64,000 bases of DNA, from assembly GCA_026075535.2 (NCBI GenBank), contig AP026546.1:10540001-10604000 (forward strand). Reading direction: 5' to 3'. The notes beneath the pieces are model-generated. The model worked only from the letters and a program-made list of their open reading frames with translations. It was not told where the DNA came from and did not search any database. Shown here in pieces: positions 10,481 through 22,648 of the stretch. Numbering within the stretch: position 1 is the first letter of the stretch; each line of letters begins with the position of its first letter. The DNA is from Tricholoma matsutake. Taxonomy: Eukaryota; Basidiomycota; Agaricomycetes; Agaricales; Tricholomataceae. A program made the position numbers and the translations under genes.

Positions 10481-10834
10481 AAGGGGCTTGTCCCCTTTGG
10501 GTCCATGTACACTGTAGTGGGAGTCCACTAAAACTTCCTACCGGGAGTCCACTACTTCATATAGACTTTCCAGTGTACATAGACTTTACATGGAGTCTAC
10601 ATGGATTCTACATCCACTTCCATTTCAGTGATTTGGCTAGAAAAGTCTATGTAAAGTCCATGAAAAGTCCATGTAAAGTCCATGTAAAGTGTACATGGAC
10701 TTTCAGGAACCAAATCTGATGTTCTGAAAGTCTACTGAAAGTCCTTGTGCAGTCCCAGTGGACTCCCAGTAAAGTGTACAAAGTCTACCAGGAGTCCACC
10801 GATACCCGTGGGGGAGTGTAAAGCCCTCCCTGAT
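10481..10834. repeat. Foldback/MITE-like element with inverted GGGAGTCCAC repeats
   Basis: Imperfect inverted ends (AAGGGGCTTGTCCCCTTTGG on the left, GGGGGAGTGTAAAGCCCTCC on the right) enclose many short, alternately oriented motifs: GGGAGTCCACT, GTCCATGTAAAGT, AGTCTACATGG and their complements. No clean target duplication, so the boundaries are approximate. No coding frame. Confidence 0.5.
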
Positions 10835-12059
10835 GGACTGGTGAGTCTTTCATCTCTTTATGCATGGTCGTTATCCTAGATTAACTCATTCTTTGCATAA
10901 TATGTAAGTTAGAATGCCGCCTACATCCCTGCCAACATCAAATCACCATTGACACCTGCCCATGGATGACCAGCTTTCCTGGTAAATGCGGCACATCTTT
11001 GATGCCCAGCATCATTCAACAACAACCAAAAACCCAATTTATCAATCTCCCACACTGTCCAGCTGATGTTAAACACTGATTTCTGGGCACCCAGAACTGT
11101 CCTCAGGATGACTATATATGGGGCCAGGTTAGGGTTATTGGCAGGTCCTCGATGTCCAGGGCTGGGGTAGGGTCAAATAGACAGTGCGAGCTCATAACCC
11201 TAAGATACCGATGTGACAAACATTCCGAAACCGGCTGTGAACAGAGGTGTATCAGTAAAATGAATGTAACAGGACAGTAGTGCATTGAATGCACATTGTA
11301 GTTTAAAGAATGACAACCGACTTCATTTCTGTAATCATCCCCCTTGCCAACATGAGCAAGAAAGATGAGATCCATGAGGGATTGGGAGCACAAATCTCTA
11401 ATGAATATTGGCTAAACTTCCAGGGACGAAGAGGTTTCGTGAATCCTGAAAGGATTGTGGAAGGTGGATTGTAAGTGGACTGGCTCTGATTGTGGATAGT
11501 TACGGTATTGTAGAAAAGGTGGAAAAAGCCTGTGGATGACAGAATATCAGTAAAAGAAACCAACTAGTTGGTTTATAAGGAAAATTCGACTTACCTTGGG
11601 ATGAGAATAAAAGTTTCTGGTGTCGATCACCCAAATCTTGCCAAACCCAATGTTATTCCAGAACTTGAGAATGATTAAAACCTTGAAACAAGTCTTATTA
11701 GTACCATATCGGAGAGTATTTGGAATTCCTACCCACTGTAGCCCACTGTGGGTGTATATAACGATGATGGTGGAATGAGAATGAAAGCATAAACAGAAAT
11801 TCTCACCTTTGAGAAGCAACATCATTCTAAGTTGAGGCTATTTCTGTCTTGTCTATTGTTCAACTTTACGATGGTACCAATATTTCATTGAACAATGACC
11901 CTTCAAACATACTCGTGTTTTAGTTTGGACCATGCCTAACTCAGAAACTTGACAAAGCCTCATGATGACCCCACAGACTAGACCTCTGACCGGTGACTGA
12001 TCCCTAGTACATGGGCAAGCATGATGTATAGGGACCAGTACAGCTGAGCTTAAAATTGC
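10835..12059. other. Unassigned; possible decayed minus-strand exons
   Basis: Several minus-strand frames of 80-93 codons (11112-11393, 11303-11563, 11547-11825) follow each other. One ends at a good 5' splice-site-like CCAAGGTAAGTCG near 11596. Readable pieces are LRYGTNKTCFKVLIILKFWN and PRNFYSHPK-like text. I do not recognise a family and cannot join them. Confidence 0.3.
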
Positions 12060-12099
12060 ATGCAAATGCTTGTGATCAAAAAATCCTTAATCATCACCG

Positions 12100-13110
12100 T
12101 TTTTGTAAATAACCCTTTTGGGAACTGTGTGATCGCGTCAACATTTTCTACTTCTTATGCCTCTATAGCCACCTTCCATGTACCTAGGCTTCAAGAAAGA
12201 CTTGATGAGATTTGCTCCCTATCTGCTGAGGATGTCCATGAACTGGTTTCTACCATGCTCCTGATTGAAAACTTCCTATCTCATACTTGGCAACATTGGG
12301 CAAGGATGACAAGACAATGGCATATCAAGCTTCTCTACTCTCCTGGGCAGTTCAATACTGGTGGCACTCAGGTACCTTGAGAGCTCCAACTTTGTGCATG
12401 TTTGGCCACATTCAATGGACAAGATTCTTTGGTTGATGCTGGCACTGGAAGCGGCAAAACTCTTCTGATCGCTCTCAGCCTGCTTCTCGACGACCCAGCA
12501 AACCATTTTGTATCTCTTACCATATCACCTCTCAAACGGCTTCAGGTCACACAAGTTAGCACTTTAGCTGGAGCATGTCTGGTGTTTGTCTGTAACACCT
12601 TCACAGGCAGATAATTTCAACAAAAACTACAGAATCCCCACCATTGCAATCAATGATGACACTCCCCGGGAAGATAATTACTGGAATGTAAGTTATGTCT
12701 TCATCTTCTTCATTAGCTTATGCGACTTTTCATCAGACCCATGTTCATAATATCAAAACATGAACACCTGGGACGTCCCGACACATTATTGCTACTGTTG
12801 AACAACTTTTCAAAACACCCAAGGGCCATCTTGCCATAGAGATTGAGAACATGGATTGGTTGTGTTCCCATGGCTATTTGATCCTGGATCCTGGTTTTTT
12901 GAAGACTAGCAAAGTTCAGGTCAGGCATATTCAGATTGTGTGGAGCTGAAGGGGGTTGTGGGTCTTTCTGGGTGAGTTCCAGAGGCTCCTGGAGTCGAAA
13001 CTATCCTTGATGAGGTGTATTTGACATCTTTCACAATGAAGGAGCAGAGAACATTGAATATAATTATGGACATGACACGTTACATTGAGCCATTCCCAAA
13101 AGAGTTATAT
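12100..13110 (+). pseudogene. RecQ/DEAD-like helicase fragment
   Basis: N-terminal helicase domain relic. In order: LQERLDEICSLSAEDVHELV (helical lead-in), a degraded Q-motif region near 12290-12400, Walker A AGTGSGKT within SLVDAGTGSGKTLLIALSL (12430-12485), TISPLKRLQVTQ (motif Ia, 12520-12555), then, in a shifted frame, FNKNYRIPTIAINDDTPRED (12617-12680). About 12790-12850 reads EQLFKTPKGHLA-like text. This order matches the RecQ-like helicases abundant in mushroom genomes. The DEAH box and C-terminal helicase domain are not found. A short apparent intron lies near 12560-12605. Confidence 0.65.
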
Positions 13111-13212
13111 ACCAAGAAAGGAAGATAGGATCATTTGGACCATCTTTCACGTGCGTTTTTCAATCACAAGCATTTGCATGCAATTTTAAGCTCAGCTTCA
13201 CCAGTCCCTCTA

Positions 13213-13924
13213 AAGTAGAGGACATCCACATCCTGCCAATGTCACATGAATCAGTGTGACAAATCCAAATCGGGCGAAAAAAGCTGAAAATTGACCTTGT
13301 ATGTTCCACATCCACTATAATACAAATATTTTTCATACAAGTTCTCCTAAATAAGCTATTTCATGTGGCTATGTAGTTAAATATACAGTAAGGTTTGATG
13401 CCAGCAAGGAGATTCCAAAACACATCAAATTACGTGTCACAACATCTGTTTGCGGCATTTACATATCTATACTAAATGGACAACAAGCTGCATGGGCAGT
13501 AAGGAAGTATCGAGGACACTGTGTACTTCCAGAAAGCCTCATAAATGATCTCGAAAAGGCTCACCTCTCTTAACTTCTTAATGCTGACACTATAATTACA
13601 ACATATTTAAGTAATGAGTATATAGTTCAAAAGTACATACTCATATACGTGTTATATAGTTTTACACAGCTGATAATCCCCATAGTGATTCCACTAATAT
13701 ACCTTAAATTTGCTTCTCCTCCCTCAATTTGCATCGCTCAGGGAAACCATTGGGGATTTTGTATCGTTATATTATATAGAAGAACTTGTATAGAAAATAT
13801 CTTGTAAAAAGGACCTGTTCGCCTTTGTAGAGGCCCTTTTGAGGTTCGCATTCCCAATTTGGAACCAGAGTCACACAAAAAGTAACACCACGTGGCATTG
13901 GCAGGATGTGGATGTCCCCTACTT
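13213..13924. mobile_element. TA-flanked MITE (Tc1/mariner-like)
   Basis: Inverted ends match over about 33 bp with two or three mismatches: left AAGTAGAGGACATCCACATC (13213 onward, continuing CTGCCAATGTCA), right its complement ending GATGTCCCCTACTT at 13924. Both ends are flanked by TA (13211-13212; 13925-13926), as expected for Tc1/mariner-type insertion. The 712-bp interior is AT-rich and non-coding. Confidence 0.65.
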
Positions 13925-13926
13925 TA

Positions 13927-14628
13927 CATCGTGTTTGATCAATGGTGGATTACATGTGATTGTACAAGTCCTTATATTTTATGATCTATGTATGAGGGGG
14001 TGGTCACGAGTCTACCCACAGACCCAGACGTTCTATTCCGTAATGAATGGCAAGTATGAGTCATCGAAATTAAATTCATATACGTGAAACGAACAAGCTT
14101 ATTCTTTTGCTGAAGTTCTTACCCAATCGTCTACCTTACACTATGCCACAACTCCACTGGCAACACCAAAATGCCTACTCGTCAAATGCGTACTCCTATA
14201 TTTCTGTCCTCACTCTGGCGGCCCAGTGAAAGGACACTAAGATAGGCAACTATGACTATGATCATTCATCCGTGAAATCAAAGATGACAACCCGCCCTTC
14301 ATTTGTGCCCAGAACAATACAGTTTTGGTATATCTTAAAACGAGAGTGTCTCTTCCTTGCAGCAGCACGATTGGCCCTTGTCTTACTAGCAAGTGAATCT
14401 TGAGCATTTGTTTTATGTGCTAAGCACTCATTTCTGAGTCTGATGATTTTCTGTCATACCTACTACCAGCAGCCAACAACTGTACAATTTCTAGTTACAT
14501 GTTCATTTCGTAATTTGCATTGACAAAAGCACAATATATCAGAATTACCCTCCTCTCGAAGAGCATGCTGCTGCAGGATACATAAACAACTGCAAAGTGT
14601 ATAGAGGGATGAGCCAGACTCATGAAGA
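13927..14628. other. Mostly non-coding; short minus-strand protein tail at 14265-14430
   Basis: The minus strand of about 14265-14430 reads NAQDSLASKTRANRAAARKR, HSRFKIYQNCIVLG and TNEGRVVIFDFTDE then a stop, with no interruption. It looks like a basic linker followed by a WD40-like strand and a natural C-terminus, but it is too short to name. The rest shows nothing. Confidence 0.35.
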
Positions 14629-15000
14629 CTACACCAGGAACGTACTGTTGTAATGGAGATTGCAAAGGATCCGATATACAGCTTTGATCTCCTTCTCCCG
14701 ACGTGGACCCAGGAATATGTGGGTGAGGATGCGTGCCCATGGAGGGGTCATCCACCCCAGATCATGCATCCGGCAATACTCCCAGAACTCAGGGTAATAG
14801 CTGGCAGTCTCCCAGTCGATGATAGCTGTAATCCTGGAGCCATTGACAAGAATGTTGTGAGGGAGGAGGTCTCCATGAGTCAAGTAGACCTGCGCCTCCG
14901 TCGGGAAGCAGCTGAATAGCTCGTCCACGTACTCGGGTCCACAGAATTCGATGAATATGCTGCGGTAGTAGTCACATCAGTCCACGACCGGCTCTGATCA
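14629..15000 (-). pseudogene. Aminoglycoside phosphotransferase-like kinase, C-terminal part
   Basis: APH/choline-kinase-fold small-molecule kinase fragment. The Brenner-type catalytic loop is intact (YLTHGDLLPHNILVNG, H-x-D-x4-N), followed by the metal-binding IIDWETASYYPEFWEYCRMH segment and a C-terminal REKEIKAVYRILCNLHYNS with a natural stop at 14629. Upstream readable sequence (DYYRSIFIEF, then EYVDELFSCFPTEAQ) extends to about 14985 without a start. The nucleotide-binding N-lobe is missing, and unrelated sequence begins just upstream, so the gene is truncated. Substrate cannot be inferred; this family is very common in fungi. Confidence 0.7.
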
Positions 15001-15141
15001 GAATCTGCAAGAAATGATTCATGATTGGAGGTTGTCAAGCAAGGTTGATGAATATATTCTGTGCCACTGACAGATACAAGCAGGGCTGGATCTGGATTTG
15101 GGGACTGTATGGGAATCAGTGTGGGACATGAGCTTGGGGAA

Positions 15142-17016
15142 TTAGTGAGGGAGTGACGTGCGCTTGGCAGGGGGTTCATCAAGACCAGGTGGGTGAGGGT
15201 GACAGCTTCTACTATTTGTATTAGTATTCTTGGTGCCAACAGGGTCAGGGGATGGACAAAGATATAAAGCCGAGGTTGTGGGAAGGGAAGATGGGACTAT
15301 GGAGGCATCTGAGCAAACGGGCTGCACATAGGAGTCAGAAGGAATAGGAAGGTGGTCAGAAATTGCAGCAGAAGACCGCTGTTTGCACAAAGGACCACTT
15401 GGCGTCAGAAGGACCATGTCCTGTGCACTCACAGCGGATGAAGGAAGGGGATCACTTTGATGGGCATCAAAGGTTTCTGGAAATGGTTTCATAGTACATG
15501 CGGCTGCAATGGAGGATGGGCATAGCTCAGGTAGGCCATGTTTTTTTGTGGGATTTGAAGGTGTTCCTGCACTGCTAGACTGGACCATCAATATTGCCAC
15601 TGGAAGCTCATCCTCATCCTCTTCATCTGACAATGGAGGGTGGTACCACTTCCAGCCAGGACAGAATTTGGGGTGAAAATCCCATTCATTATAAAAGCTA
15701 TCATAGCGCCGCTGAGCTTTGGAAAACGAATACCAAATGTCCCACACATTAAACCTGTCCATGTACTTTCTAACCCAAAATCCATCAACCTCCTCCCATT
15801 TGTAAACAGCAGCGCCCTTTTTCCCTGGTGGCTCTTGGTTGGTGTAAGCCTTCTTTTGGGCTTCTTGGGCTTCTTGGGCTTCTGGGTGTTCCTGGTCAGC
15901 AAGAGTCTCCCTATTCATCTTCTTCAAGTTTACTTCAGCCTGTCTCTCAAAGAAAGCCATCCAAGATTCACCTTTCTTTTGCCCACTACCCTTCTTGACT
16001 CCCAGCTCTATCTGATTAATAGCTGGGGCAAATGAATTGTCTTGCATAGTTGACAAAGGTGGCAGTGACCATGGCAGACTTCCAGACAAAGAGCACTTTG
16101 CTTTGATCATGGCTGAAATGGTCTTCTCATAGGGAGGAAGGGGAATCCAAGCAAACTGTTGAAGTGGTTGCAAAGGGCTCTTGTTATATGTGCCCCAGTA
16201 ATACCAAATCTTGATACCAAAGAGGATCATTTGACCAACATAATGCAACCATTGGCACTGGCCAATATGGATGATGACACCCTTCCTGGTGAAATCCTGG
16301 AACTTGGTGACAGATGACTCCTGGAGCAGCTTGACCCAGTCGCAGTGCACCCCTTGATCGATAAGATCATGGACCCAGGTTGGGTAGTCACTAGTCATTT
16401 TGTGTTCTGAGCAGTTGATGGCAATGCCAAAACTACATTGTGCCATCAAAATGACAAAGGCAGCTTTGGAGACAGAAATGGCCTTTCAAGCTTCCTTCTC
16501 AGTTCTGTGAGCTGCATTGTACCTGAAGTGGGAGGGTGAAAGGAAGGAAAGAACACTGTGGTTATAATTGGGGTTTTGTGACAAAGCTCTATCCAGGAGT
16601 TTCCACATGATGAACAACAATTTTTGCTCCAGTGTAAACCACTGTTTGGCAATGGATGTCAAGAGCTCAAAACCATGAGCTGAAGGTTCAAGGGCAACAG
16701 TGGCAGCACTTATCTTCGAGGACTTAAGAAGTGGCCCTTCAAAATTTGGCTTGTCGGAGATGAATGCAAAGTAGGGATAGCCATTAAGAGACCACATTAT
16801 ATTTGCAACTGAATGAGGCTGCACATCTTTGGGAAGTGAGTTGATGAACGGTGGAAACAGTGAAGGTATAGCAGTGGCTGTTGGTGAGCTGAGGACATGG
16901 GAGCCATCATGAAGGAAAACAGTGGTCTTTTCACCTAAGAGTACATCAGAAGGAGTCGACAAATGCAAAAATAAAAAGTACTCACCAGTCACCATTTTGA
17001 AATATATGGAGACCAC
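15142..17016 (-). pseudogene. Mushroom-specific hypothetical protein with one in-frame TGA
   Basis: A 625-codon frame broken only by TGA at 16486-16488, within ...RTEKEA*KAISVSKAAF. Arginine (CGA) is what I remember at this point in the family. The N-terminal part has LPKDVQPHS and KQWFTLEQKLLFIMWKLLDR. The second part has PTWVHDLIDQGVHCDWVKLL, CQWLHYVGQMILFGIKIWYY and WFPLPP-like text. It then becomes acidic and Ser/Pro-rich, with a Glu/Ala/Gln repeat (EAQEAQEAQ). I recognise the layout from multi-copy Agaricomycete families of unknown function that often sit among transposons. No domain with a known activity is evident. The start at 17016 is only the first in-frame start, and an upstream exon is possible. 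Confidence 0.65.
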
Positions 17017-17028
17017 AGATATCAGGGA

Positions 17029-18060
17029 TCAGGGGATGAGGGGCAAATTAAGTCTACGCCAATGAGTAAATGCTCCACTAGGCAGGTCTTTACATCCAAG
17101 AACAGGGAAACTTCGTTGCGTTAACGCAAATGAGCAAACCCTCAAGATCAAGACCGTGTTGCATGACCTGTGAAAAGAGCACTGTGTATTGTGCAGAGAA
17201 AGACTGAGAAGACAAACAGTTCGTTGCATTAATGCTAACAAACAAACTTGCTGAAGCCACAAATGGAAGATCAAACACTGACAGAGGTTCTAGGCAAAGG
17301 AGTCTATGCTAAAGGAACAACTCACTGCGTTAATGCAAACAAAGAGAGTACAATTAACAAGTTGACAGTGAAGTCATGACAGTCACTATGAATGTCGAGC
17401 GTGACAACTTCTGAGATTTGATCATGACCGTCTACATCGTGCTTGCCCATGTATAAAGGAATGGTCACAAGTCTAACTGTCGGTGACGAGTCCTTGGTTG
17501 CAGTTAACTGAGCCAAGGCATGTCTAGAGTCTTGTCTTGTCTTGTCCCTGGCTTTCTGGCTTTGCACTAGAATTGTTCACTGTTTGTCCTCATCAAGTTG
17601 ATTTTGCAGGGCTTCCTTGGTTGCAGTTAACTGAGCCAAGGCGCGTCTAGGGTTGAGTCTCATCCCTGGCTTTCTGGCTTTGTGCAAGAATTGTCACTGT
17701 TACTTGCTTGATATCCACCTATGCAAACAGAGCTAAGGACATGCCTTGATGGACCCGTCCTCCTTACCCATTAAGTCCAAACTTTCAGGCTTTTTTCATG
17801 AGCGCATATGCCAGGATCAAGTTATTTCATCACTGTTAACTGGATGAAGTACTTCTGATCTCCTATCAGATGAACCTGCCTTGGTCCCTCTACCATTGCA
17901 GTTAATCAAGGAGGGGAACTTTGTGCTATGCATGATGTGAGAGCCATGTCCCTTATCAACTCGGTGAGTAGCCTGACATCCATCTATATACGTGTATTGA
18001 TTTGCCTCAAATAAAGCGACTGAGAATATCATACAAGAGTGGCAAATTTGTGGTCCCAAT
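17029..18060. repeat. Degenerate direct repeats with GTTGCAGTTAACTGAGCCAAGG core
   Basis: No gene. Two direct copies of about 85 bp lie 117 bp apart (17488-17572 and 17605-17690). Both contain CCTTGGTTGCAGTTAACTGA and GGCTTTCTGGCTTTG. A reverse-oriented copy of the core is at 25865-25895 (CTTGGCTCAGTTAACTGCAG). Upstream, a second motif recurs three times (TTCGTTGCGTTAACGCAAA, GTTCGTTGCATTAATGC, CTCACTGCGTTAATGCAAA). These look like pieces of an old dispersed repeat. Confidence 0.55.
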
Positions 18061-18146
18061 CACATCTGCATTCCCTGTGCTCTGCTGTCATTGGCTCAGA
18101 CTTCTTGCTTTTCACAGGTGCTGAAGCCAGCTGAACAAGAACCCTT

Positions 18147-20457
18147 TCATTGTTCTGCTGTCTCACAGCAAAGCGATACATTTATCATACACTTGCCCAA
18201 GCCTACCTGCCCCCTTTTCAATGCGCCCCAACTCTCATCCACTTGAACTTCTCTTTCAATGGGTCCACTGTCATTGGGGTCTTGTTCTTCAAACCAATTG
18301 TTGTCATAGAATTCGCGTGGAAGATTGGAGACATGGTGACAATCACTAGGTGGATTGCGGTAGTGACATATTCTTGGCCCAGGTTTTGATCCTCGTGGCG
18401 AAAATAGGTCCTTGTCCTTGACCCTCTGCTTGTCAATGATATCCAGTTCTTTGGTGGTGTTATGCCTCCATGGCATCATTTTCACATGAAATACTGTCGT
18501 GTCGAGTTCTCCTTCAATGTCGCTTTCATCAGAGCTCATCCCATCTTCGCCAAGATGTCAGAGAAGCTGTTCCATCCACTGCCATGCAGAAATGTCTGTC
18601 GCTCCTTCTTCACATTTCAATTGGATCATCCACTGAACAGTGGTTAAATGCCGGTTGTATCTCTGTAGGGATGCTTAGTTTCATTATCACCTAAGGACTT
18701 TAAGACCTACTGCTCTGCACCATGTCCCCATGTGTGAATATTTGCCATTCTCATTCTTCGATACGATCATTTGATCTTCCACCTCCTGCAATGTTTCCAC
18801 CTCGCCGTCATCTTTGATCTTTGGCTGGGCCTTCCTCCAATATCCTCTTGCACGGTCTACCTTCTCTGTGATCATGTTGAGGAAATATGCTTTGGATCTT
18901 TCTGGGAGATCAGCCCAGCCATCTGACTTTGTTAGAAGCAGTTTATCTAGCAAAATCTGCCCCACCCTCTCATTCCACCTGGAAGGTTTCTTGCCCCTCA
19001 TGTCAAGTTGTAAATTTTCCTCATCAGGGCCTTCTCTGTGGCCCCTTTCATAAGCATGGATAACTTTGAGTGGTGGACAGTCGTGTAGCGCAAAATCCTC
19101 ACCATTATCCACACTGAACGCATCTTTTATGAGATCCCATATAAGAGACTTTGCAGCATCAGTTACCGATGCTATATTGTATTGCGCAACCTACCAGAAA
19201 AACTGAGCATTCATCCTTGGTGTCTGCCTGCTTCTCAGCTTGCAGTTCTCGCTTAGATTTGGGTTGTTTGCAATGTGGCCATGCCCTGAAATGTATACCT
19301 GACTGCTCCTGGTCAAGCTGTACAGCGCAGATGGCACAGTCTTCCATGAGTTTCTTGAGGCGATGCTCGCCCATGGTTAATTCTTGATCCATTGCTTCCT
19401 CCTGATCTGTGTCTTCTGGCGTTGATGGTGAATCTGCAGGACCAGACTAAAGAAGAGTCATTCTAATGAATGGCCTTGGAATGCATAGTAACAGGGCTAC
19501 ACACTTCATCTGAAGAGAGCACTAGGACCATCCTTTGCTTTATCTGTGAGACCTTTTTTTGATGGCATATCTGTGCCAAAAATTTAGGTTCTGTGTGCAT
19601 AGCTGATCACGAGGGTCCATGGTTCTGTATGGTGCTCAGTTGGGGCTGCAGGGTCTTGCTGCTTTGTCCTAGATGCTATAAGAGCATTTAGCTGTTGTAC
19701 CAGAGCCTTTTGATGGTGCACCAGTCTCCCCCATTCCAGTCGTTCCCGTTCCAGTTTATGTGCCATAGCTGTTAACTCATTATCTTTGTCAGCCTGGATT
19801 GTCGACTTCAGCCCTGATCCTCGTGGTTGTTGTGTACTTACCTGTAATGCTGCGAGCTGTTTGAGCATGGCCTGTTCCCTTGCATGCGCCGCCTCATCAT
19901 GCATCTCCAAAGTCTTCTGGAGTTCAATGCAGTGAAGCATATCTGAGTGGGCTTGGTTGTTCTTCTGCTGATAGATCACCATCTGTTGCTTCTTCAGCTT
20001 TTGGCGAAGCCCAAGCTCTTGATTCCCTATAAAACAGCCATGTCTGAACATCTGTTGCAGGTTTACCTTCTTTGTCTGTACCTGTGGAACATGAGGATGA
20101 TCTTTGTCGACATATGGACATTTGATTGTCTGAAATAAGGAGAGTAAATGAAACCATTTACTTGTGATGATACTTTGGATTGACCTGGGTTCCATGCAAA
20201 TCATGGTTCTGTCCCTCATCCCATTGATACTCACTGTCAGTTGTTGATTTTTCCTGGACTGCACCATGATGATCATTCCAGGGATTTTCTGGGTCTACTT
20301 CCATTTCTTCATTGGGAGAAAGCATGGAAGGGAGAAACAATGGTGTTGTTGGCAGGTTGCTTGATGCACTATGGGACGTGATTAAATGAGATGGGTCTGA
20401 GATGTCATATCCTCCCTTTAAATTTGTATTTGGCCTGCCTAGCAACCCGACAAACAA
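18147..20457 (-). pseudogene. Multi-exon mushroom hypothetical gene, transposon-associated
   Basis: Readable minus-strand blocks in 5'-to-3' order: an acidic start (LSPNEEMEVDPENPWNDHHG, 20158-20457), a Gln/Leu-rich coiled coil (about 19650-20080), a Cys/His patch (CAICAVQLDQ...WPHCKQ, 19200-19350), RWNERVGQILLDKLLLTKSD with RARGYWRKAQPKIKDDGEVE (18687-19112), then after a short intron HLTTVQWMIQ...EQLL*HLGEDG and MSSDESDIEG...MPWRHN with KELDIIDKQRVKDKDLFSP (18147-18539). The last block is a hallmark of a large Agaricomycete family of unknown function. A TGA at 18558-18560 interrupts EQLL*HLGED where CGA would fit. Exon joins near 20150 are not in frame. It is therefore probably a decayed copy. 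Confidence 0.6.
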
Positions 20458-20469
20458 TAAAGTTGATGT

Positions 20470-21551
20470 CCATATTCGGCGTCAACTTTGGTGCTGCTGT
20501 TTCTCAAGGTTTCTCCATTTATCCTAGGCTGTCTGGCAAGAACAATGGTCCCGTTCATTGTGTTCTTGTTTAGGCCAGGTTCATGGATCTGCACAGTTGC
20601 ACATGGAATATTCAATCTACTTGATAATTGTTTTATCAGGGGCTCTCCATTGCTTTAAAAGTCATTGGCTCAGGCATCTTTAACACATTCCATATTTACT
20701 TTCATCGCCCACGCTGGTCGCCCACCCATTCTACTTCTTCCAGCCTCATTGCATTCACTGAATTTCCTCCACTCATTCATGGTCAATACCCATAGTTATG
20801 TGCCTGCATCCTGTCAGGTGAGTAATGCTTTAATTGCAGGGTATTGTATCATGCAGACATGCTGATCGTAGATTAGGAAACACGGGAGGCAAAGTTGTGT
20901 TCGTGTCTTTATTCGACCATAGCATACAAGCCCCATCAGGTTCTCATCACCTCACAGCATTCCACTGCATCACGATATGCTTACCATTATCTATATGTGG
21001 AAAATGTCTTCGAGGGTGCAGTGCTACAACCCTACATACATGACTGCACAATCACTGTTCATGAAGGTCATCATAGTTACTGCTTCTCAGTTTTCTTCAA
21101 ACAACATTGCCGACTCCAACCAAATCAATCTCTGCGTCGTCTTTGGGGTGCCAGTCATTGAGGTGATGTTGTCATGAGAATAGGATCTAATGGCTGTTAT
21201 GTGAACATGAGAGATCGAGACACTATCCTTTCTGATTGGTTTATGCAGAAGTAGGTCATGATTTTTTCAATCACTTTACAGCCTTGCTTATGTACAACAG
21301 ACTCTCAGTTACAATTTTGAACAAGCCAAAAGGCCCGCTTCCCTTGCAGATTACATATCACCAATGCTCTCAGTTCTATTGAGGCTGCCGATTACATTGC
21401 AGGCTCACATGTACCATCTCAATAATACCCATTTGTGTTGAGCTCTGTTGAGGGTCCATTCTTGAGTCATCAGCATTTCATAACAACTTCATTCCAAAAG
21501 TCTAATACAATGCATAAACATAACAAACTATGTGCATATAAGTAGATCAGA
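20470..21551. other. Unassigned; possible plus-strand exons
   Basis: Plus-strand text such as LGNTGGKVVFVSLFDHSI (about 20875-20930) and KVQCYNPTYMTAQSLFMKV then SQFSSNNIADSNQINLCVVF (21000-21160) looks like ordinary protein split between frames. I do not recognise it. There are no terminal repeats. Confidence 0.3.
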
Positions 21552-22240
21552 TCACATCGTGCCCCTTTCCTGAGTGAATTTGTAGTGAGGGTTTAATCTC
21601 TGGACAGCATCCTTAGGGTTAGGAAGGAAATTGAGAAGAATGGCTGAGATGTTGGCAAAGCCTCGTCCCAGCATCAATGATGTAGCATCCATGCATGACT
21701 GGAGAGCGTCGAAGTCGCATTCAAGATCCTCACCACTCGAATGGAGCAATTCAACCATTTCCTCCAGCGTAAAATCTTCAAAGAACATATTCATATAAAC
21801 TGAAAATGACAGATGGTAGTACTCACCAGCGCGATTTTCATGTCCAGACAAAACACCCGAGTCAGTGAAGGGACTGACAGACTGTGGGACATTGAACTCA
21901 GAAGATGATCAAGAACTGACATTGTTGAGGAGCATCAATCATTTGACTCTGTGAAGGGAAGAAATTTACTTACTGCTGTCCACAGCAGGTGTAAATATGC
22001 TTGGGCACTGCTGGAGTTTCTCTGGAGGATTTGAGTTGTCATTACATGGAATCATGAGATGACAGAAGACTTTACCCATGGCAGCAGCACGTGCATCCCT
22101 GGCGAACCTCCTTCCATGCTTGGGTAGGATCCTCTGGCATTGCAAAAGAATGGAGGTCGAAGAGATGGGGATTTGCCTAAGTTTGCAGTCCAGGAAATGT
22201 TCAAATATGTTGTGGGAAGCTCCGGCAGCTGTCAAACCTA
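21552..22240 (-). pseudogene. Unrecognised protein fragments
   Basis: Two minus-strand frames: 21966-22235 (SHNIFEHFLDCKLRQIPISS, then LPKHGRRFARDARAAAMGKV) and 21552-21851 (FEDFTLEEMVELLHSSGEDL, then FANISAILLNFLPNPKDAVQ). They read like exons of one protein separated by about 115 bp. Family not known to me. They lie downstream of, and on the same strand as, the 22.6-23.5 kb gene, but no splice joins them convincingly. Confidence 0.4.
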
Positions 22241-22648
22241 ATTACACATTCTATATAACCTAAACATGGTTAGGCTTCTTTGACAACCATGTGACAAGGA
22301 TATCAACCTAGTATATGACCTTGTACAACCAGACATTTACTCAAAGGTGAGGTAGAATGATATCCAGTTGAAGTTATCTACCAAGTGTTGATATCCTTTG
22401 ACTATAGCATGGTTTCAAATATCCTCTGGGGATAGATCACACCCAGATCAATGGTTATTATTTAAATGCACCACATGAAGGGATTTAATTTACTAAGTGT
22501 ACATACAGACGATGATCTCGAGACGGTCATCTCGGGTAAATTATTTTCCACAACTGACAGAAATATCCCCAAATTTCAATGTCACATTTAGTCAAAGAAG
22601 AATGTTGGTTGCCATTGTGATGTCAAACTAGGGCACCTACAACTAAAC

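Noticed and set aside
15640..16035. Plus-strand frame of 131 codons
   Set aside because: Antisense of the 15142-17016 gene; no independent support.
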